Of a stretch of 64,000 bases of DNA, positions 33,106-41,928 are shown one piece after another. The notes below the pieces were generated by a model. That model was given only the letters and a program-made list of their open reading frames with translations. It was not told where the DNA came from and did not search any database. Origin of the DNA: Plesiocystis pacifica SIR-1 (GTDB taxonomy: Bacteria > Myxococcota_A > Polyangia > Nannocystales > Nannocystaceae). The stretch covers positions 18,304 through 82,303 of the forward strand of contig NZ_ABCS01000039.1 in NCBI RefSeq assembly GCF_000170895.1, read 5' to 3'. The translations under genes were made by a program, and so were the position numbers. Each line of letters begins with the position of its first letter. Position 1 is the stretch's first letter.

Positions 33106-34275
33106 ATGTCGATCCGGCCCTCCAATCACCCCAGCGCCCACAGCTCTGCCTCCCTGTCCCAGTCGTGGAGTCGCTACCCGACCCCGCCGATGACCCGCCC
33201 CGCGCGGGAGCCCTGGCGCAGCCGCGACGAGGCCGTGGCCGCGCGTCGAGAGGCCCGCTTTGGCCTCGGCGTGGGTTCGCTGGCCGCGGGCGCGGCGATG
33301 CTCGGGGCGCTGCTCACCCTGCTCGGGTCCTCGGGCTGCGCCGACGAGGGAGCGGCGCTCGACGTCGACGGGGACACGATGATGGTCGGCTTTGGCGTGG
33401 ACGGAGCCGGCGAGACCGACGGCGACGAGGGGGACGACGGGGCCGACTGGATGGGCGAGGACGAGGGGAGCACGGACGGGGCGGACTCGGGCGAGGAAGA
33501 CGGCGGCGGCGCGGCCCTCGAGCCGTGTACGGGCGTCGACTTGCTGTTCGTCATCGACAACTCCGACACCATGGCCGAGGAGCAGGGCAAGCTGCTCGCC
33601 GCCGCCGGAGGCTTCATCGACGACATCGCCAAGCTCGTGCCCGAGGACGTGACCTTCCAAGTCGGCGCCGTGACCACGGACAGCGCCGACCTGGTCCGCA
33701 GCCCGGGCGGCGCCGCTTGCAGCTTCTTCGCCGAGTCCGGCCTGCCCTTCATCTCCCACGCCGGGGGCATGAACGCCGCCCTCGACGCGGGCCTGAGCTG
33801 CGCCCTGGCCGTGGGCACGGCGGGCAGCCCCGACGAGCGACCGATGGAGATGGCGCTCACCGCCTTGGGGCCCGCGGCCAACGTGGTCGGCGGCCCCGAG
33901 CCCGGGGCGAACATGGGCTTCGTGCGCGACGACTCGGCGCTGGTGGTGGTGCTGTTGACCGACGAAGAGGACGACCTCGAGACCGTGACGGCGTGGGGCT
34001 CGGCGGGCAACCCGGACAGCTGGGCCGACGAGCTGAGCACCATCGTCGAGGGCGTCGACGATCGCGTGTCCGTGCTCAGCCTCGTGGGTCACGCCAAGCC
34101 CAACGCTTGCCCCGGCTTCCAGTGGGACGGCAAGGAGGGCGCCGAGCTGGCGCCGCGGCTCATCGAGTTCACCCAGCGCTTCACCCACGGGATGGTGGGC
34201 GACGCGTGCGCGACGAGCTACGGGGACTTCTTCGCGGAGGCCGCGTTCGCGGTCGCGGGCGCTTGCGGGGTCTGA
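33106..34275 (+). CDS. von Willebrand factor A-like surface protein
   Basis: This protein of up to 389 residues has a long N-terminus and a hydrophobic segment ending LLGSSGC (lipobox-like); ATG 33190 is an alternative start. After an acidic spacer, LLFVIDNSDTM near residue 146 gives a MIDAS-like DxSxT, and VVVLLTDEED is the second metal strand of a vWA fold. It is the fourth and last gene of the cassette and probably mediates protein contacts at the surface. Confidence 0.78.
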   Translation: MSIRPSNHPSAHSSASLSQSWSRYPTPPMTRPAREPWRSRDEAVAARREARFGLGVGSLAAGAAMLGALLTLLGSSGCADEGAALDVDGDTMMVGFGVDGAGETDGDEGDDGADWMGEDEGSTDGADSGEEDGGGAALEPCTGVDLLFVIDNSDTMAEEQGKLLAAAGGFIDDIAKLVPEDVTFQVGAVTTDSADLVRSPGGAACSFFAESGLPFISHAGGMNAALDAGLSCALAVGTAGSPDERPMEMALTALGPAANVVGGPEPGANMGFVRDDSALVVVLLTDEEDDLETVTAWGSAGNPDSWADELSTIVEGVDDRVSVLSLVGHAKPNACPGFQWDGKEGAELAPRLIEFTQRFTHGMVGDACATSYGDFFAEAAFAVAGACGV

Positions 34276-34299
34276 GCGGGCGCCCCGAAAGAGGCGACA

Positions 34300-34342
34300 G
34301 CGTCGCGGAGCTGAGCCATCATGGGGCATGACTTCGCGACGC
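34300..34342 (+). terminator. Inverted repeat after the secreted cassette
   Basis: GCGTCGCG (34300-34307) pairs with CGCGACGC (34335-34342), 25 nt after the stop of the vWA gene. The loop of 27 nt is long for a terminator. The rest of 34343-34490 has only a weak 55-codon frame. Confidence 0.3.
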
Positions 34343-34490
34343 GTTGTTACATCGACTGCGACGATGACCCGAGCACGACCGTCGTCGCGCACAGCTCCCA
34401 GGTGCATTCCGCGAAGCTGAGCGCCTGGCGGGTCGTGGCGGGGTTCGGATCGGCGAGCGGTGGCAGCTGCGGCGCCCAGCCCTGGTAGGG

Positions 34491-34934
34491 CTAGCGAGCA
34501 AAGGTCGCGCGCAGCAGCGAGGGCTTGGTGATCATCCCGAGCAGGCGCCCGTCCTCGACCACCGGCAAGATCGTGATGTGCTTGTCGACCATCGCGCTGG
34601 CGACCGCGTCCGAGCCCGCGTCGGGCCCGACGACCACGGGCGACGCGCTCATGATCTGACGGACCTCGGTCCCGGCGATCTTGTCGAGCTCGCGCTGGAG
34701 GCGACCGGGGGGCTCGAGGGGGATGGTGAAGTCCATGATGCTCAGGACCGAGGGCAGGTGGACCCGCTTTTCGCGGAACACCAGATCCATCGAGGTGACC
34801 ACGCCGACGAGGGCGCCGCGTTCGACCACGCAGGCGCCCTCGGAGCCTTCGCGCAGCAGGGTCTCGGCGAGCTCGCGGACCGAAGCATCGGGGCTCACTG
34901 TGAGGGGGGCGACCATCAGCTCTCGGGCTTGCAT
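34491..34934 (-). CDS. CBS-domain pair protein
   Basis: This 147-residue stand-alone CBS protein starts at MQARELMVAPL (ATG 34934). Two CBS motifs: residues 1-60 (VRELAETLLREGSEGACVV, GVVTSMDL) and 85-147 (IMSASPVVVGPDAGS, ITILPVVEDGRLLGMIT). Such pairs bind adenosine nucleotides and act as energy-state sensors. The partner is unknown; no enzyme is adjacent on the same strand. Confidence 0.88.
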   Translation of the reverse strand: MQARELMVAPLTVSPDASVRELAETLLREGSEGACVVERGALVGVVTSMDLVFREKRVHLPSVLSIMDFTIPLEPPGRLQRELDKIAGTEVRQIMSASPVVVGPDAGSDAVASAMVDKHITILPVVEDGRLLGMITKPSLLRATFAR

Positions 34935-35210
34935 CGCGGCGATGATCCCGGAGATGGGGCCGGGACGCGGCGGCAAAAGTTGGGCCCGCCGGGCTCGGTG
35001 GGGGTCAAAAATTGCGCAGCGTTGCCGGAGCACCGAAGGCGTGTCAGCTTGGGCCCAGAGCGTCGGCCGATGCACCGCTGAGCACCCGAATCCACCTCTG
35101 TTCCCGCTGAAGCCGCGCTTTGGCGGGGGAGTCGCGCCTTCGCGCCATGGTCGCCCGACCCCCAGATGGGAGCGGGGCAGGCCGCGGCGCGGCCTCGTCG
35201 GGAGCTCAGC
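34935..35210. other. 276-bp divergent intergenic region
   Basis: This region separates the CBS protein and the phosphoesterase genes. No clear promoter or repeat was seen. In-frame upstream extensions of both genes read as low-quality protein and were not adopted. Confidence 0.4.
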
Positions 35211-35834
35211 ATGTCCCCTCGCTCACGCCGCCCGGGTCTCCGGGTCGGCCTCATCTCCGATATCCACGCCCACCTCGACCACCTCGAACGCGCCCTGACC
35301 ATCCTCGAAGCCGCCGGAGTCGACCGGGTCGTCTGCCTCGGCGACGTGGTCGAGAAGGGCCCGCGGCCCGACGCCGTCGTCGAGCGCCTCGAGGCCCTGT
35401 ATATCCCCACGGTCCAGGGCAACCACGACGCCAACGCGGTGCGCCACGCCGGCCTCGAGCCCCGCGGATGTGGCATGAGCCGCGACACGGTGCGCTGGCT
35501 CGACGCCCTGCCGCGCACGCGCAGCTACACTTGGGCGGGCAAGCAGATCGCCCTGGCCCACGCCTCCCTCGCCGAGGACTACACCGGCGTCCGCCCCGGC
35601 ATGGTGCCCAAGCGCATGCGGCGATGCCTGCGTCGCCACGACCCCGACGTGGTCGTGCTCGGCCACACGCACATCCCGATGCGCTTTCGCTGGGCCCACC
35701 ACTGGCTGTGCAACCCCGGCTCGGTGACCAAGGGGCGCTGCGCCCTCGGCCCGACCTGCGCGGTCCTGGTGCTGCCCGCGATGACCCTCGAGGTCTACTC
35801 GATGCGCACGGGGGGCGCGGTCTCGCTGCGATGA
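35211..35834 (+). CDS. Calcineurin-like metallophosphoesterase
   Basis: This 207-residue cytoplasmic phosphoesterase has all blocks of the family: DIH at 17-19 (SDIHAHLDHL), GDVVEKGP at 44-51, GNHD at 70-73 and GHTHIP near 150, which ligate two metals. It resembles YfcE/ApaH-type small enzymes; the substrate (phosphodiester, dinucleotide) cannot be read. Start ATG 35211 is preferred over an upstream in-frame ATG at 35166. Confidence 0.9.
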   Translation: MSPRSRRPGLRVGLISDIHAHLDHLERALTILEAAGVDRVVCLGDVVEKGPRPDAVVERLEALYIPTVQGNHDANAVRHAGLEPRGCGMSRDTVRWLDALPRTRSYTWAGKQIALAHASLAEDYTGVRPGMVPKRMRRCLRRHDPDVVVLGHTHIPMRFRWAHHWLCNPGSVTKGRCALGPTCAVLVLPAMTLEVYSMRTGGAVSLR

Positions 35835-35926
35835 GAGTGGTTCAATGGGTCCCGGGTGAGGATGGCCCCGGCCCGGGGCGTCGGGGGCGTGAACCGCCCG
35901 CGCTCGGCCGGGGACCACAGCGAGCG

Positions 35927-36346
35927 ATGGCACGTCTTCCCGCGTTCACGGCCCTGTCCGCCCTGCTTTGCCTGCTCGCCGCCCCGGGCTGCACCCAGAC
36001 CGAGGAGTACGAGGTCGAGGTCCTCGAGTCGGTGTGCATCGAGGAGACCGGCATCGAGGGCGGAGACACCCAGCTCACCCTCGAGGTGGCCTTCGACGCC
36101 TGCCTGAGCTCGAGCTGCGACAAGCTGGTCGACGCGAGCTGCGAGGTCGAGCTGGTCGACGGCGTGCTCGAGGTCAGCGGCTCCGCGACCATCGAGGCCC
36201 AGACCAACGGCAGCTGTACGGCCGACTGCGGCGCGGTCACGGCCGAGTGCTCGATCACGGTCCCCGTGGACACCTACCTCGTCCGCGCCGGGGAGGCCGA
36301 GATGGAGTACGAGGTCGGCGGCGAGCCCATGGAGTGCGGGTTCTGA
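35927..36346 (+). CDS. Cys-rich lipoprotein, paralogue 1
   Basis: This 139-residue lipoprotein (Cys22 in APGC) has a conserved cysteine framework: VCIEE, DACLSSSCDKLVDASCEVELVDG, CTADCG, ECSITVP and a terminal ECGF. It is followed 27 bp later by a protein of the same length and plan. Function unknown; a disulfide-stabilised beta protein at the cell envelope. Confidence 0.78.
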   Translation: MARLPAFTALSALLCLLAAPGCTQTEEYEVEVLESVCIEETGIEGGDTQLTLEVAFDACLSSSCDKLVDASCEVELVDGVLEVSGSATIEAQTNGSCTADCGAVTAECSITVPVDTYLVRAGEAEMEYEVGGEPMECGF

Positions 36347-36373
36347 ACCACTCGAAGGATTGAGGAGACCCCG

Positions 36374-36793
36374 ATGAAGTCGATGAAGCGCCTGTCCATT
36401 GCCCTGTCCGCGTGCGCCCTGCTGAGCCTCGGCGCGTGCTCCCTGAGGACCGAGACCTCCGAGGTCGAGACCCTCGAGCAGATCTGCGTCGAGTCCGAGG
36501 CCGTCGTCGACGGCGAGGCCACGCTGAACTTCGACGTCGGCTTCGCCGCGTGCATGAGCTCGAGCTGCGACTCGCTGCAAGAGTCCAGCTGCGAGGTCGA
36601 GCTGGTCGACGGCGCGCTCGTGGTCACCGGCGTGGCGGTGATCGAGAGCCAGGCTGGCGGCGCGTGCACGGACGACTGCCAGACGCCGGAGGCGGGGTGC
36701 AGCATCACCGTGCCCGAGGGCACCTACGTCATCAGCGGGGTCGAAGAGGACTTCGAGTACACCGTCGGCGCCGCCCAAGACTGCGGCTTTTGA
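36374..36793 (+). CDS. Cys-rich lipoprotein, paralogue 2
   Basis: Also 139 residues with the lipidated Cys at position 22. The shared core includes AACMSSSCDSLQESSCEVELVDG, CTDDCQ, GCSITVPEGTY and a final DCGF, so it clearly arose by tandem duplication of the preceding gene. A GAGGAG-like ribosome site precedes ATG 36374. The two probably act together or as variants. Confidence 0.78.
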   Translation: MKSMKRLSIALSACALLSLGACSLRTETSEVETLEQICVESEAVVDGEATLNFDVGFAACMSSSCDSLQESSCEVELVDGALVVTGVAVIESQAGGACTDDCQTPEAGCSITVPEGTYVISGVEEDFEYTVGAAQDCGF

Positions 36794-36808
36794 CCACGAA
36801 AGGGCGGC

Positions 36809-39800
36809 TCAGTCGTTTCGCTCGAGCCACGCGTCGATGGCCGCCAGGGTCTCGGCGTCGTCGGCGTAGCCTTCGCGGGCGAGCTCGGCGAGCGCGATGG
36901 TCTCTGGGCTGGGGCCGTCGAGCTGCGCGCGCGCGCGGGCGAGGACCCAGCGCGAGGGCGCGAGCTGCTCGGCCGACTTGCCCGCCTTCGTCCACGCGTC
37001 GACGACCCGCTGCGCCAGCTCGCTCGCCTCGCGCGCCCGGCCCTGCTCGAGGGCGACCTGGGCGAGCGAGGCCACGACGCCGAGGGTGCGGTCGGCCTCG
37101 GGCCCGTCCGCTTGCTCGCGGATCGCCAGCGCGGCCTCGAACTCGTCCCGCGCCAGGGCGAGCTCGCCGGCTTCGAGGTGGAGCTCGCCGATGCCCGAGC
37201 GGGTCGTGGCGACGCGGGGGTGCTCGGGGCCCAGGGTCTTCTCGCGAATGGCGAGGGCGCGCTCGTAGTGCTCGAGGCCGCCCGCGTGGTCGCCCTGGGC
37301 GCTGAGCACGAAGCCGAGGTTGTTGAGGGGCTTGGACAGCTCGGGGTGCTCGGGGCCCAGGTTGGCCTCGTAGAGCCGGACGATGCGCTCGTAGAGGGCC
37401 TGGGCCTCGGGGTAGGCTTCTCGTCGCGCGTTCAGGTTGGCCAGGCCCATGAGAGAGTGCCCGAGGTGCTGGTCGTCGGGGCCGTAGTGCTTCTCGAGCA
37501 GGGCGAGGGACTCCTCCGAGAGCGCGCGCGCCTGGTCGAAGTCCCCCTGGTCGCGGTGGAGCGAGGCGAGGTTGGACAGGGCGTGGGCGACCTCGGGGTG
37601 CTCGGGCCCCAGCGATCCGCGCAAGGCAGCGAGCGCGGCCTCGTAATTCTCGAGGGCCTCGTCGTGCTCCCCGAGGGTCCGGTTCACCGTGGCGAGGGCG
37701 TTGAGGGCGTTGGCCGTGTCCGGGTGGTGGCTGCCGAGGGCGGCGCGGTGGAGCGCGACGGCCTCGGTGAGTTGCTCGCGGGCGCGGGCGTAGTCGCCGG
37801 CGCCGTAGCAGGCGGTGCCCAGGTTGACCCGCTCCTGGGCGACGGTCGGGTGCTCGGGGCCCAGCGCCCGCTCCTCGATGGCGAGCGCGGCCTCGAAGCC
37901 CTCGACGGCCCCGGCGTAGTCCCCCGCCGCGTAGCGAGACGAGGCGAGGTCTCGGCGCAGCTTGGCGAGGCCGAGGTCGTTCGCGTCCCCGCTGAGCGCG
38001 AGCAGGGCCTGGGCGCTCTTGGACCACACGACGCCCTCTTCCAGCCGCGACTGCTGATAGCCCACGACGAACACGAGCTCCGAAGCCAGGGCCGCGGCCT
38101 CGGACCAGCTGCGCGAGCCGACGGCGAGGACGTAGCCCTCGATGGCGAGGCGCTCGGCCTCCTCGTTGTTCGCCAACAACTTGTGCGACTGGACCTCGCC
38201 GAGCAAGGCGGCGATCTGCAGCGGCGGCCAGGCCAGGGCGTCGGCTTGCTCGCGGGCGCGCCGGGCCGTCTCGAGGCTCTCGGCGTACTTCCCGGCCACG
38301 CGCAGGTAGGTGCCCTCGCTGAGGGACTGGCGGGCGGCGAGCATCTGACCGCGCTGGGCGGCGGGCGGCGGCGCGGGCATGGTGGCGAGGACCGCCTCGT
38401 CGGTGCAGGCGGCCATGGCGTTGAGGCTGGCGACCGCGCGCACGGCCTGGGGGACCACGCTCGCGTCGGCCTGGGACAGCTGGGTGACCACGGTCGAGAG
38501 CTGAATCCGGCCGTCCTCGAGGCACCACAGCGCCTTGTCGTAGGTCTGCGCGTCCCAGCTGCCCTCGACCTCGCCCCGGGTGCAGGCCTCGACGCTGCCC
38601 GCCCGCCACTCGCGGGCCTCGCCGTCGAGCCAGGGCATGATCTGCTCGACGACCTCGGCGGCGTAGGGCTCCCCGGTGTCGATCAACCCCGCGCGCAGCT
38701 CCTCTCGCCGGGCGTCGTTCCACACGGCGTCGATCGACTCGCCCGCGGCTTCGCAGCTCGCCACGCGCTGCTGGTGTTCGTAGCGCTGCTGGCCCGCGAG
38801 GCCGGCTGCGATGGCCGCGAGCGCGCCGACCCCCGCGAGGGCCCAGCGGCGGCCTCGCCTGGACCGCTCCCGCGCCAGGCCGCGATCGAGGAGCTCGAGC
38901 AGCGCGCGCAGGCTCGGGTGGCGTTGGTCGGGCTCGAAGGCCAGGCCCTTGGCGCAGGCTCGACGGACCCAGCGCGGCACGCCGACTTGCGGCGGAGGCG
39001 ACCGCAGCTCGCCCCGGCGCGTGGCGATGGCGAGGGCGAACACGGAGTCGCCGGCGAAGGGGCGCTCGCCGTGGAGCAGCTGCCACAAGCTGACGCAGAA
39101 GGAGAACTGATCGGCCGCCGCCTCGACGCGCTCGCCCGCGAACTGCTCGGGGGCCATGTAGGCCGGCGTGCCCAGCAGCGCCCCGGCGTGGGTCACCTGG
39201 GCCTCGAGGCGCGTGGTCCCGAGCTGCGGCTCGACGGCGGGGCGCTGCTCGTCCGGCGTCGCGCTCGGCCCGTCGCGGTGGGCCCGGGCCAGGCCAAAGT
39301 CCATGACCCGGACGACGCCGTCGTCTCCGACCATCACGTTGTCGGGCTTGAAGTCGCGGTGCAGCAGGCCGACCTCGTGGGCCGCGGCCAGGCCCTCGCC
39401 GGCTTGGAGCATGAGCGCGAGGACCTCGCGCCAGCCGGCCTTGGTCGCGCGCTTCCACTCGCTCAGGGTCTGGCCGTGGACGAACTGCATGGCCACCCAC
39501 ACGCGCTCGCCGACGGTGCCCACGTCGTAGACGGCCACGACGTTGGGGTGGGTCAGCTTGGCGAGGGCCTGGGCTTCGCGGAGCAGGCGGGCGCGGGCCT
39601 GGGCTGCCCCCGTGCCCTCGGCCTTGGCCGGGAGCAGCAGCTTGAGGGCGACGCGGCGATCGAGCTCGGGATCGTAGGCCGCGTAGACGACCCCCATCGC
39701 CCCGGCCCCGACCCGGTCCAGGATCACGTAGCGATCGACGAGCTCGCCCCGCGCGAGGGCAGGGGCCCGCGCGTCTGCGCGCGCGGTCTCGCTCGAGTCC

Positions 39801-39934
39801 AGCGTCTGCTCCGGCCCGTGGACCTCGAGGGTCTCGGCGAGGGACTCGGGATTCGAGCGGGCCTCGCCGGCGATCTCCGGGCTGGGACGCTCAGCCGGGT
39901 CGGCACCAGCTGTCGGCTCGAGCGAGTTCCTCAC
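36809..39934 (-). CDS. Membrane Ser/Thr protein kinase with long TPR region
   Basis: This 1041-residue Hanks-type kinase has about 68 unstructured residues, then the kinase domain (GAGAMGVVYAAYD, VALKLLL, HRDFKPDN with Asp194, DFGLARAH, GTPAYMAPEQ), and one transmembrane helix near 361-380. More than 400 residues of Kinesin light-chain-type TPR units follow (repeated LGPEHP...A...NNLG patterns). GTG 39934 is the start. The architecture matches the plus-strand kinase at 18.6 kb. Targets unknown. Confidence 0.92.
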   Translation of the reverse strand: MRNSLEPTAGADPAERPSPEIAGEARSNPESLAETLEVHGPEQTLDSSETARADARAPALARGELVDRYVILDRVGAGAMGVVYAAYDPELDRRVALKLLLPAKAEGTGAAQARARLLREAQALAKLTHPNVVAVYDVGTVGERVWVAMQFVHGQTLSEWKRATKAGWREVLALMLQAGEGLAAAHEVGLLHRDFKPDNVMVGDDGVVRVMDFGLARAHRDGPSATPDEQRPAVEPQLGTTRLEAQVTHAGALLGTPAYMAPEQFAGERVEAAADQFSFCVSLWQLLHGERPFAGDSVFALAIATRRGELRSPPPQVGVPRWVRRACAKGLAFEPDQRHPSLRALLELLDRGLARERSRRGRRWALAGVGALAAIAAGLAGQQRYEHQQRVASCEAAGESIDAVWNDARREELRAGLIDTGEPYAAEVVEQIMPWLDGEAREWRAGSVEACTRGEVEGSWDAQTYDKALWCLEDGRIQLSTVVTQLSQADASVVPQAVRAVASLNAMAACTDEAVLATMPAPPPAAQRGQMLAARQSLSEGTYLRVAGKYAESLETARRAREQADALAWPPLQIAALLGEVQSHKLLANNEEAERLAIEGYVLAVGSRSWSEAAALASELVFVVGYQQSRLEEGVVWSKSAQALLALSGDANDLGLAKLRRDLASSRYAAGDYAGAVEGFEAALAIEERALGPEHPTVAQERVNLGTACYGAGDYARAREQLTEAVALHRAALGSHHPDTANALNALATVNRTLGEHDEALENYEAALAALRGSLGPEHPEVAHALSNLASLHRDQGDFDQARALSEESLALLEKHYGPDDQHLGHSLMGLANLNARREAYPEAQALYERIVRLYEANLGPEHPELSKPLNNLGFVLSAQGDHAGGLEHYERALAIREKTLGPEHPRVATTRSGIGELHLEAGELALARDEFEAALAIREQADGPEADRTLGVVASLAQVALEQGRAREASELAQRVVDAWTKAGKSAEQLAPSRWVLARARAQLDGPSPETIALAELAREGYADDAETLAAIDAWLERND

Positions 39935-40076
39935 GCGTCTTCATCCTCTCGTCCGCCCACCCACGGCGGGGCCGAGTCCATCCAGGCTGACCGGGCCCCA
40001 GCCACGGCGTGAAATGAGTCTACAGGCTCCGCGGCCTCGGTGGGCGCGCCGGCCACGAGAGAGGCGCGCGCTGTCT

Positions 40077-40088
40077 GTAAGCGCTTAC
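40077..40088. promoter_or_regulatory. LacI-type palindrome GTAAGCGCTTAC
   Basis: This is a perfect 12-bp palindrome, TGTAAGCGCTTACC with flanks, of the shape recognised by LacI/GalR-family regulators. It lies about 145 nt upstream of the kinase start (39934) and 19 bp beyond the DUF899 stop. The 173-bp gap otherwise shows nothing. No LacI gene is visible in the window. Confidence 0.35.
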
Positions 40089-40107
40089 CGTGCGCGTCTG
40101 TCGTGCT

Positions 40108-40812
40108 TTAGGTGTAGCTGTCGTGGCGGCGCAGCCAGGCCATGGAGTAGGGCAGCTCGTCCTCGTCTCGACCCTTCGGAACGAGGTCCATGTAGTGGTA
40201 GGCGCCGTTGAGCATGTCGAGGCCGCGGGCGTAGGTCGAGTAGGTGTGGAAGATGCGCCCCTGCTCGTCCCGGGTGAACACGCTGGCGCCCGGGGCCTCG
40301 GTGCTCGGGAAGCCCTTCTTGGCGTAGTTGTAGATCGCCTCGCCCGCGTCGAGCTCCGCGCGGGTGAAGCTCACCTGGTAGTCGCGGTTGAAGGTGCTGC
40401 CCATGGACGAGAGCCAGCGAAAGCCCCAGCCCATGCGCGCCTTGTAGGCCTCGAGCTTGGCCACGGGCGCGTTGGACACGGCGACGAAGCTGATGTCTCG
40501 GGCGTTGAGGTGGACCACGGTGCCGTCGTAGTTGTCGGCCCAAAACGAGCAGCTCGGGCAGCCCTCGTCCCAGTCGGGCCCAAACATGAAGTGCTGGACG
40601 ATGAGCTGGCTGCGGCCCTCGAACAACTCGGCGAGGGCGTGCTCGCCGGCCGCGTCCGTGAACCGATAGTCGGCCTCGACGCGCACCCAGGGCATGGCGC
40701 GGCGCTTGGCGTTGAGCTCGTCGCGGAGCTTGGACATGCGCTTTTCTTCGGCGAGCAAGGCGGCGCGGGCTTCGAGCCACTCGGCCCGGGTGACGATGCG
40801 GGGCTGCGTCAT
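40108..40812 (-). CDS. DUF899 thioredoxin-like protein
   Basis: This 234-residue protein is of the DUF899 family, a thioredoxin fold without a signal peptide. The conserved segment FMFGPDWDEGCPSCSFW carries Cys85 and Cys88 (CPSC), and WLSSMGSTFNRDY and GLDMLNGAYHYMDL are typical of the family. A cytoplasmic dithiol oxidoreductase role is plausible. Start ATG 40812 is set by TAAGCT six bases upstream. Confidence 0.92.
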   Translation of the reverse strand: MTQPRIVTRAEWLEARAALLAEEKRMSKLRDELNAKRRAMPWVRVEADYRFTDAAGEHALAELFEGRSQLIVQHFMFGPDWDEGCPSCSFWADNYDGTVVHLNARDISFVAVSNAPVAKLEAYKARMGWGFRWLSSMGSTFNRDYQVSFTRAELDAGEAIYNYAKKGFPSTEAPGASVFTRDEQGRIFHTYSTYARGLDMLNGAYHYMDLVPKGRDEDELPYSMAWLRRHDSYT

Positions 40813-40818
40813 GCACGC

Positions 40819-40824
40819 AGCTTA
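40819..40824 (-). promoter_or_regulatory. TAAGCT hexamer 6 nt before an ATG start
   Basis: On the minus strand TAAGCT-GCGTGC-ATG (start 40812), almost the same sequence as before 28002. Confidence 0.4.
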
Positions 40825-40896
40825 CGATCTGCGCGTTGGTGACGGCCAGGGGCCGCTCGGCTTGCCAGCGTGTCCCTCGGCTGCCATGCACGGGAC

Positions 40897-41928
40897 ATGA
40901 ACCAGGGGCGAGGCTCGGTGGCGATCGTGGGCGCGGGCGTGGGCGGACTCGCCTGCGCGCGAGTGTTGGGCGAGGCGGGCTGGCGCGTCAGCGTGTTCGA
41001 CAAGTCCCGGGGCCTCGGCGGGCGCTGCAGCACGCGGCGCGCGAGCGTGGACGGGCTGACCCTGCGCTTTGACCACGGCGCCCAGTACTTCACCGCGCGC
41101 ACGCCCGCGTTTCAGGCCGTGGTCGAGGCGGGGCTCGAGGCCGGCTCGCTCGCGCGCTGGCGGCCGCGCCTGATCGCCGTCGAGGGCACGCTCGCCGCGG
41201 GGCGCTCGGCCGTCGAGGATGAGACCCCGCGCTACGTCGGCGTCCCGGGGATGAGCGCCCTGGGCAAGCTGCTCGCGGCCCGAGCGGGCGTGGACGAGGC
41301 GCGGGTGCATCGAAAGCGGCGCATCCAGGCCCTCGAGCGCGGGGTCCAGGGGTGGACCCTCGTCGACGAGGCCGGCGAGCGCAGCGAGGGCTTCGAGGCG
41401 GTGCTGCTCAACCTGCCCAGCGCCCAGGCCACCCCCCTGCTCGAGGCCCACGCCCCCGCGCTCGCCGAGCGCAGCCGGGCGTGCACCTTCGAGCCTTGCT
41501 GGGCGGGGATGCTGCGCCCCGAAGACCCTGCGCTCGATCTCGGCTTCGACGCGGCCTTCGTGTCGGGCGGGGCCTTTTCGTGGGTCGCCGACGGGGGCAG
41601 CAAGCCCGGGCGCAGCGGCGGCGCGGCGTGGGTGCTGCACGCGGATCCGGACTGGACCCGAGCGCATCTCGAGGAGCCGGCCGAGGCCGTCGCGCGGGAG
41701 CTGCACGCGCGCTTCGAGGCCCTCGTCGGTCGCTCGATCCCCGCGGCCCACCGCAGCGCGCACCGCTGGCGCTTCGCCAAGCCCGAGGGCATCCCCGAGC
41801 CGCACCTGCTCGACGCCGATCTGGGCCTGGGCGTGTGCGGAGATTGGTGCGGCGGCCCGCGGGTCGAGGGCGCGTTCACCTCGGGGCGCAGTCTCGCGCA
41901 GGCCTGGCTCGCGGCCCGGACGGCTTAG
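40897..41928 (+). CDS. FAD-dependent amine oxidoreductase-like (renalase-type)
   Basis: This 343-residue flavoprotein has a Rossmann GxGxxG at 12-17 (VGAGVGGLACARVL), the acidic end of strand 2 as FDKSRGLGGRCSTRR, then FDHGAQYFTAR, as in renalase and bacterial NAD(P)/FAD oxidoreductases of that branch. The C-terminal GVCGDWCGGPRVEGAFTSG closes the FAD site. The substrate is unknown. Its stop overlaps the stop of the convergent TlpA-like gene (41925-41928). Confidence 0.87.
   Translation: MNQGRGSVAIVGAGVGGLACARVLGEAGWRVSVFDKSRGLGGRCSTRRASVDGLTLRFDHGAQYFTARTPAFQAVVEAGLEAGSLARWRPRLIAVEGTLAAGRSAVEDETPRYVGVPGMSALGKLLAARAGVDEARVHRKRRIQALERGVQGWTLVDEAGERSEGFEAVLLNLPSAQATPLLEAHAPALAERSRACTFEPCWAGMLRPEDPALDLGFDAAFVSGGAFSWVADGGSKPGRSGGAAWVLHADPDWTRAHLEEPAEAVARELHARFEALVGRSIPAAHRSAHRWRFAKPEGIPEPHLLDADLGLGVCGDWCGGPRVEGAFTSGRSLAQAWLAARTA

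Noticed and set aside
34321..34488. 55-codon plus-strand frame after the vWA gene
   Set aside because: Contains a few cysteines but no ribosome site, no family pattern, and spans the inverted repeat.
35120..35926. Upstream extension of the first twin lipoprotein
   Set aside because: The in-frame extension is Arg/Pro-rich and overlaps the phosphoesterase; the signal peptide begins at ATG 35927.
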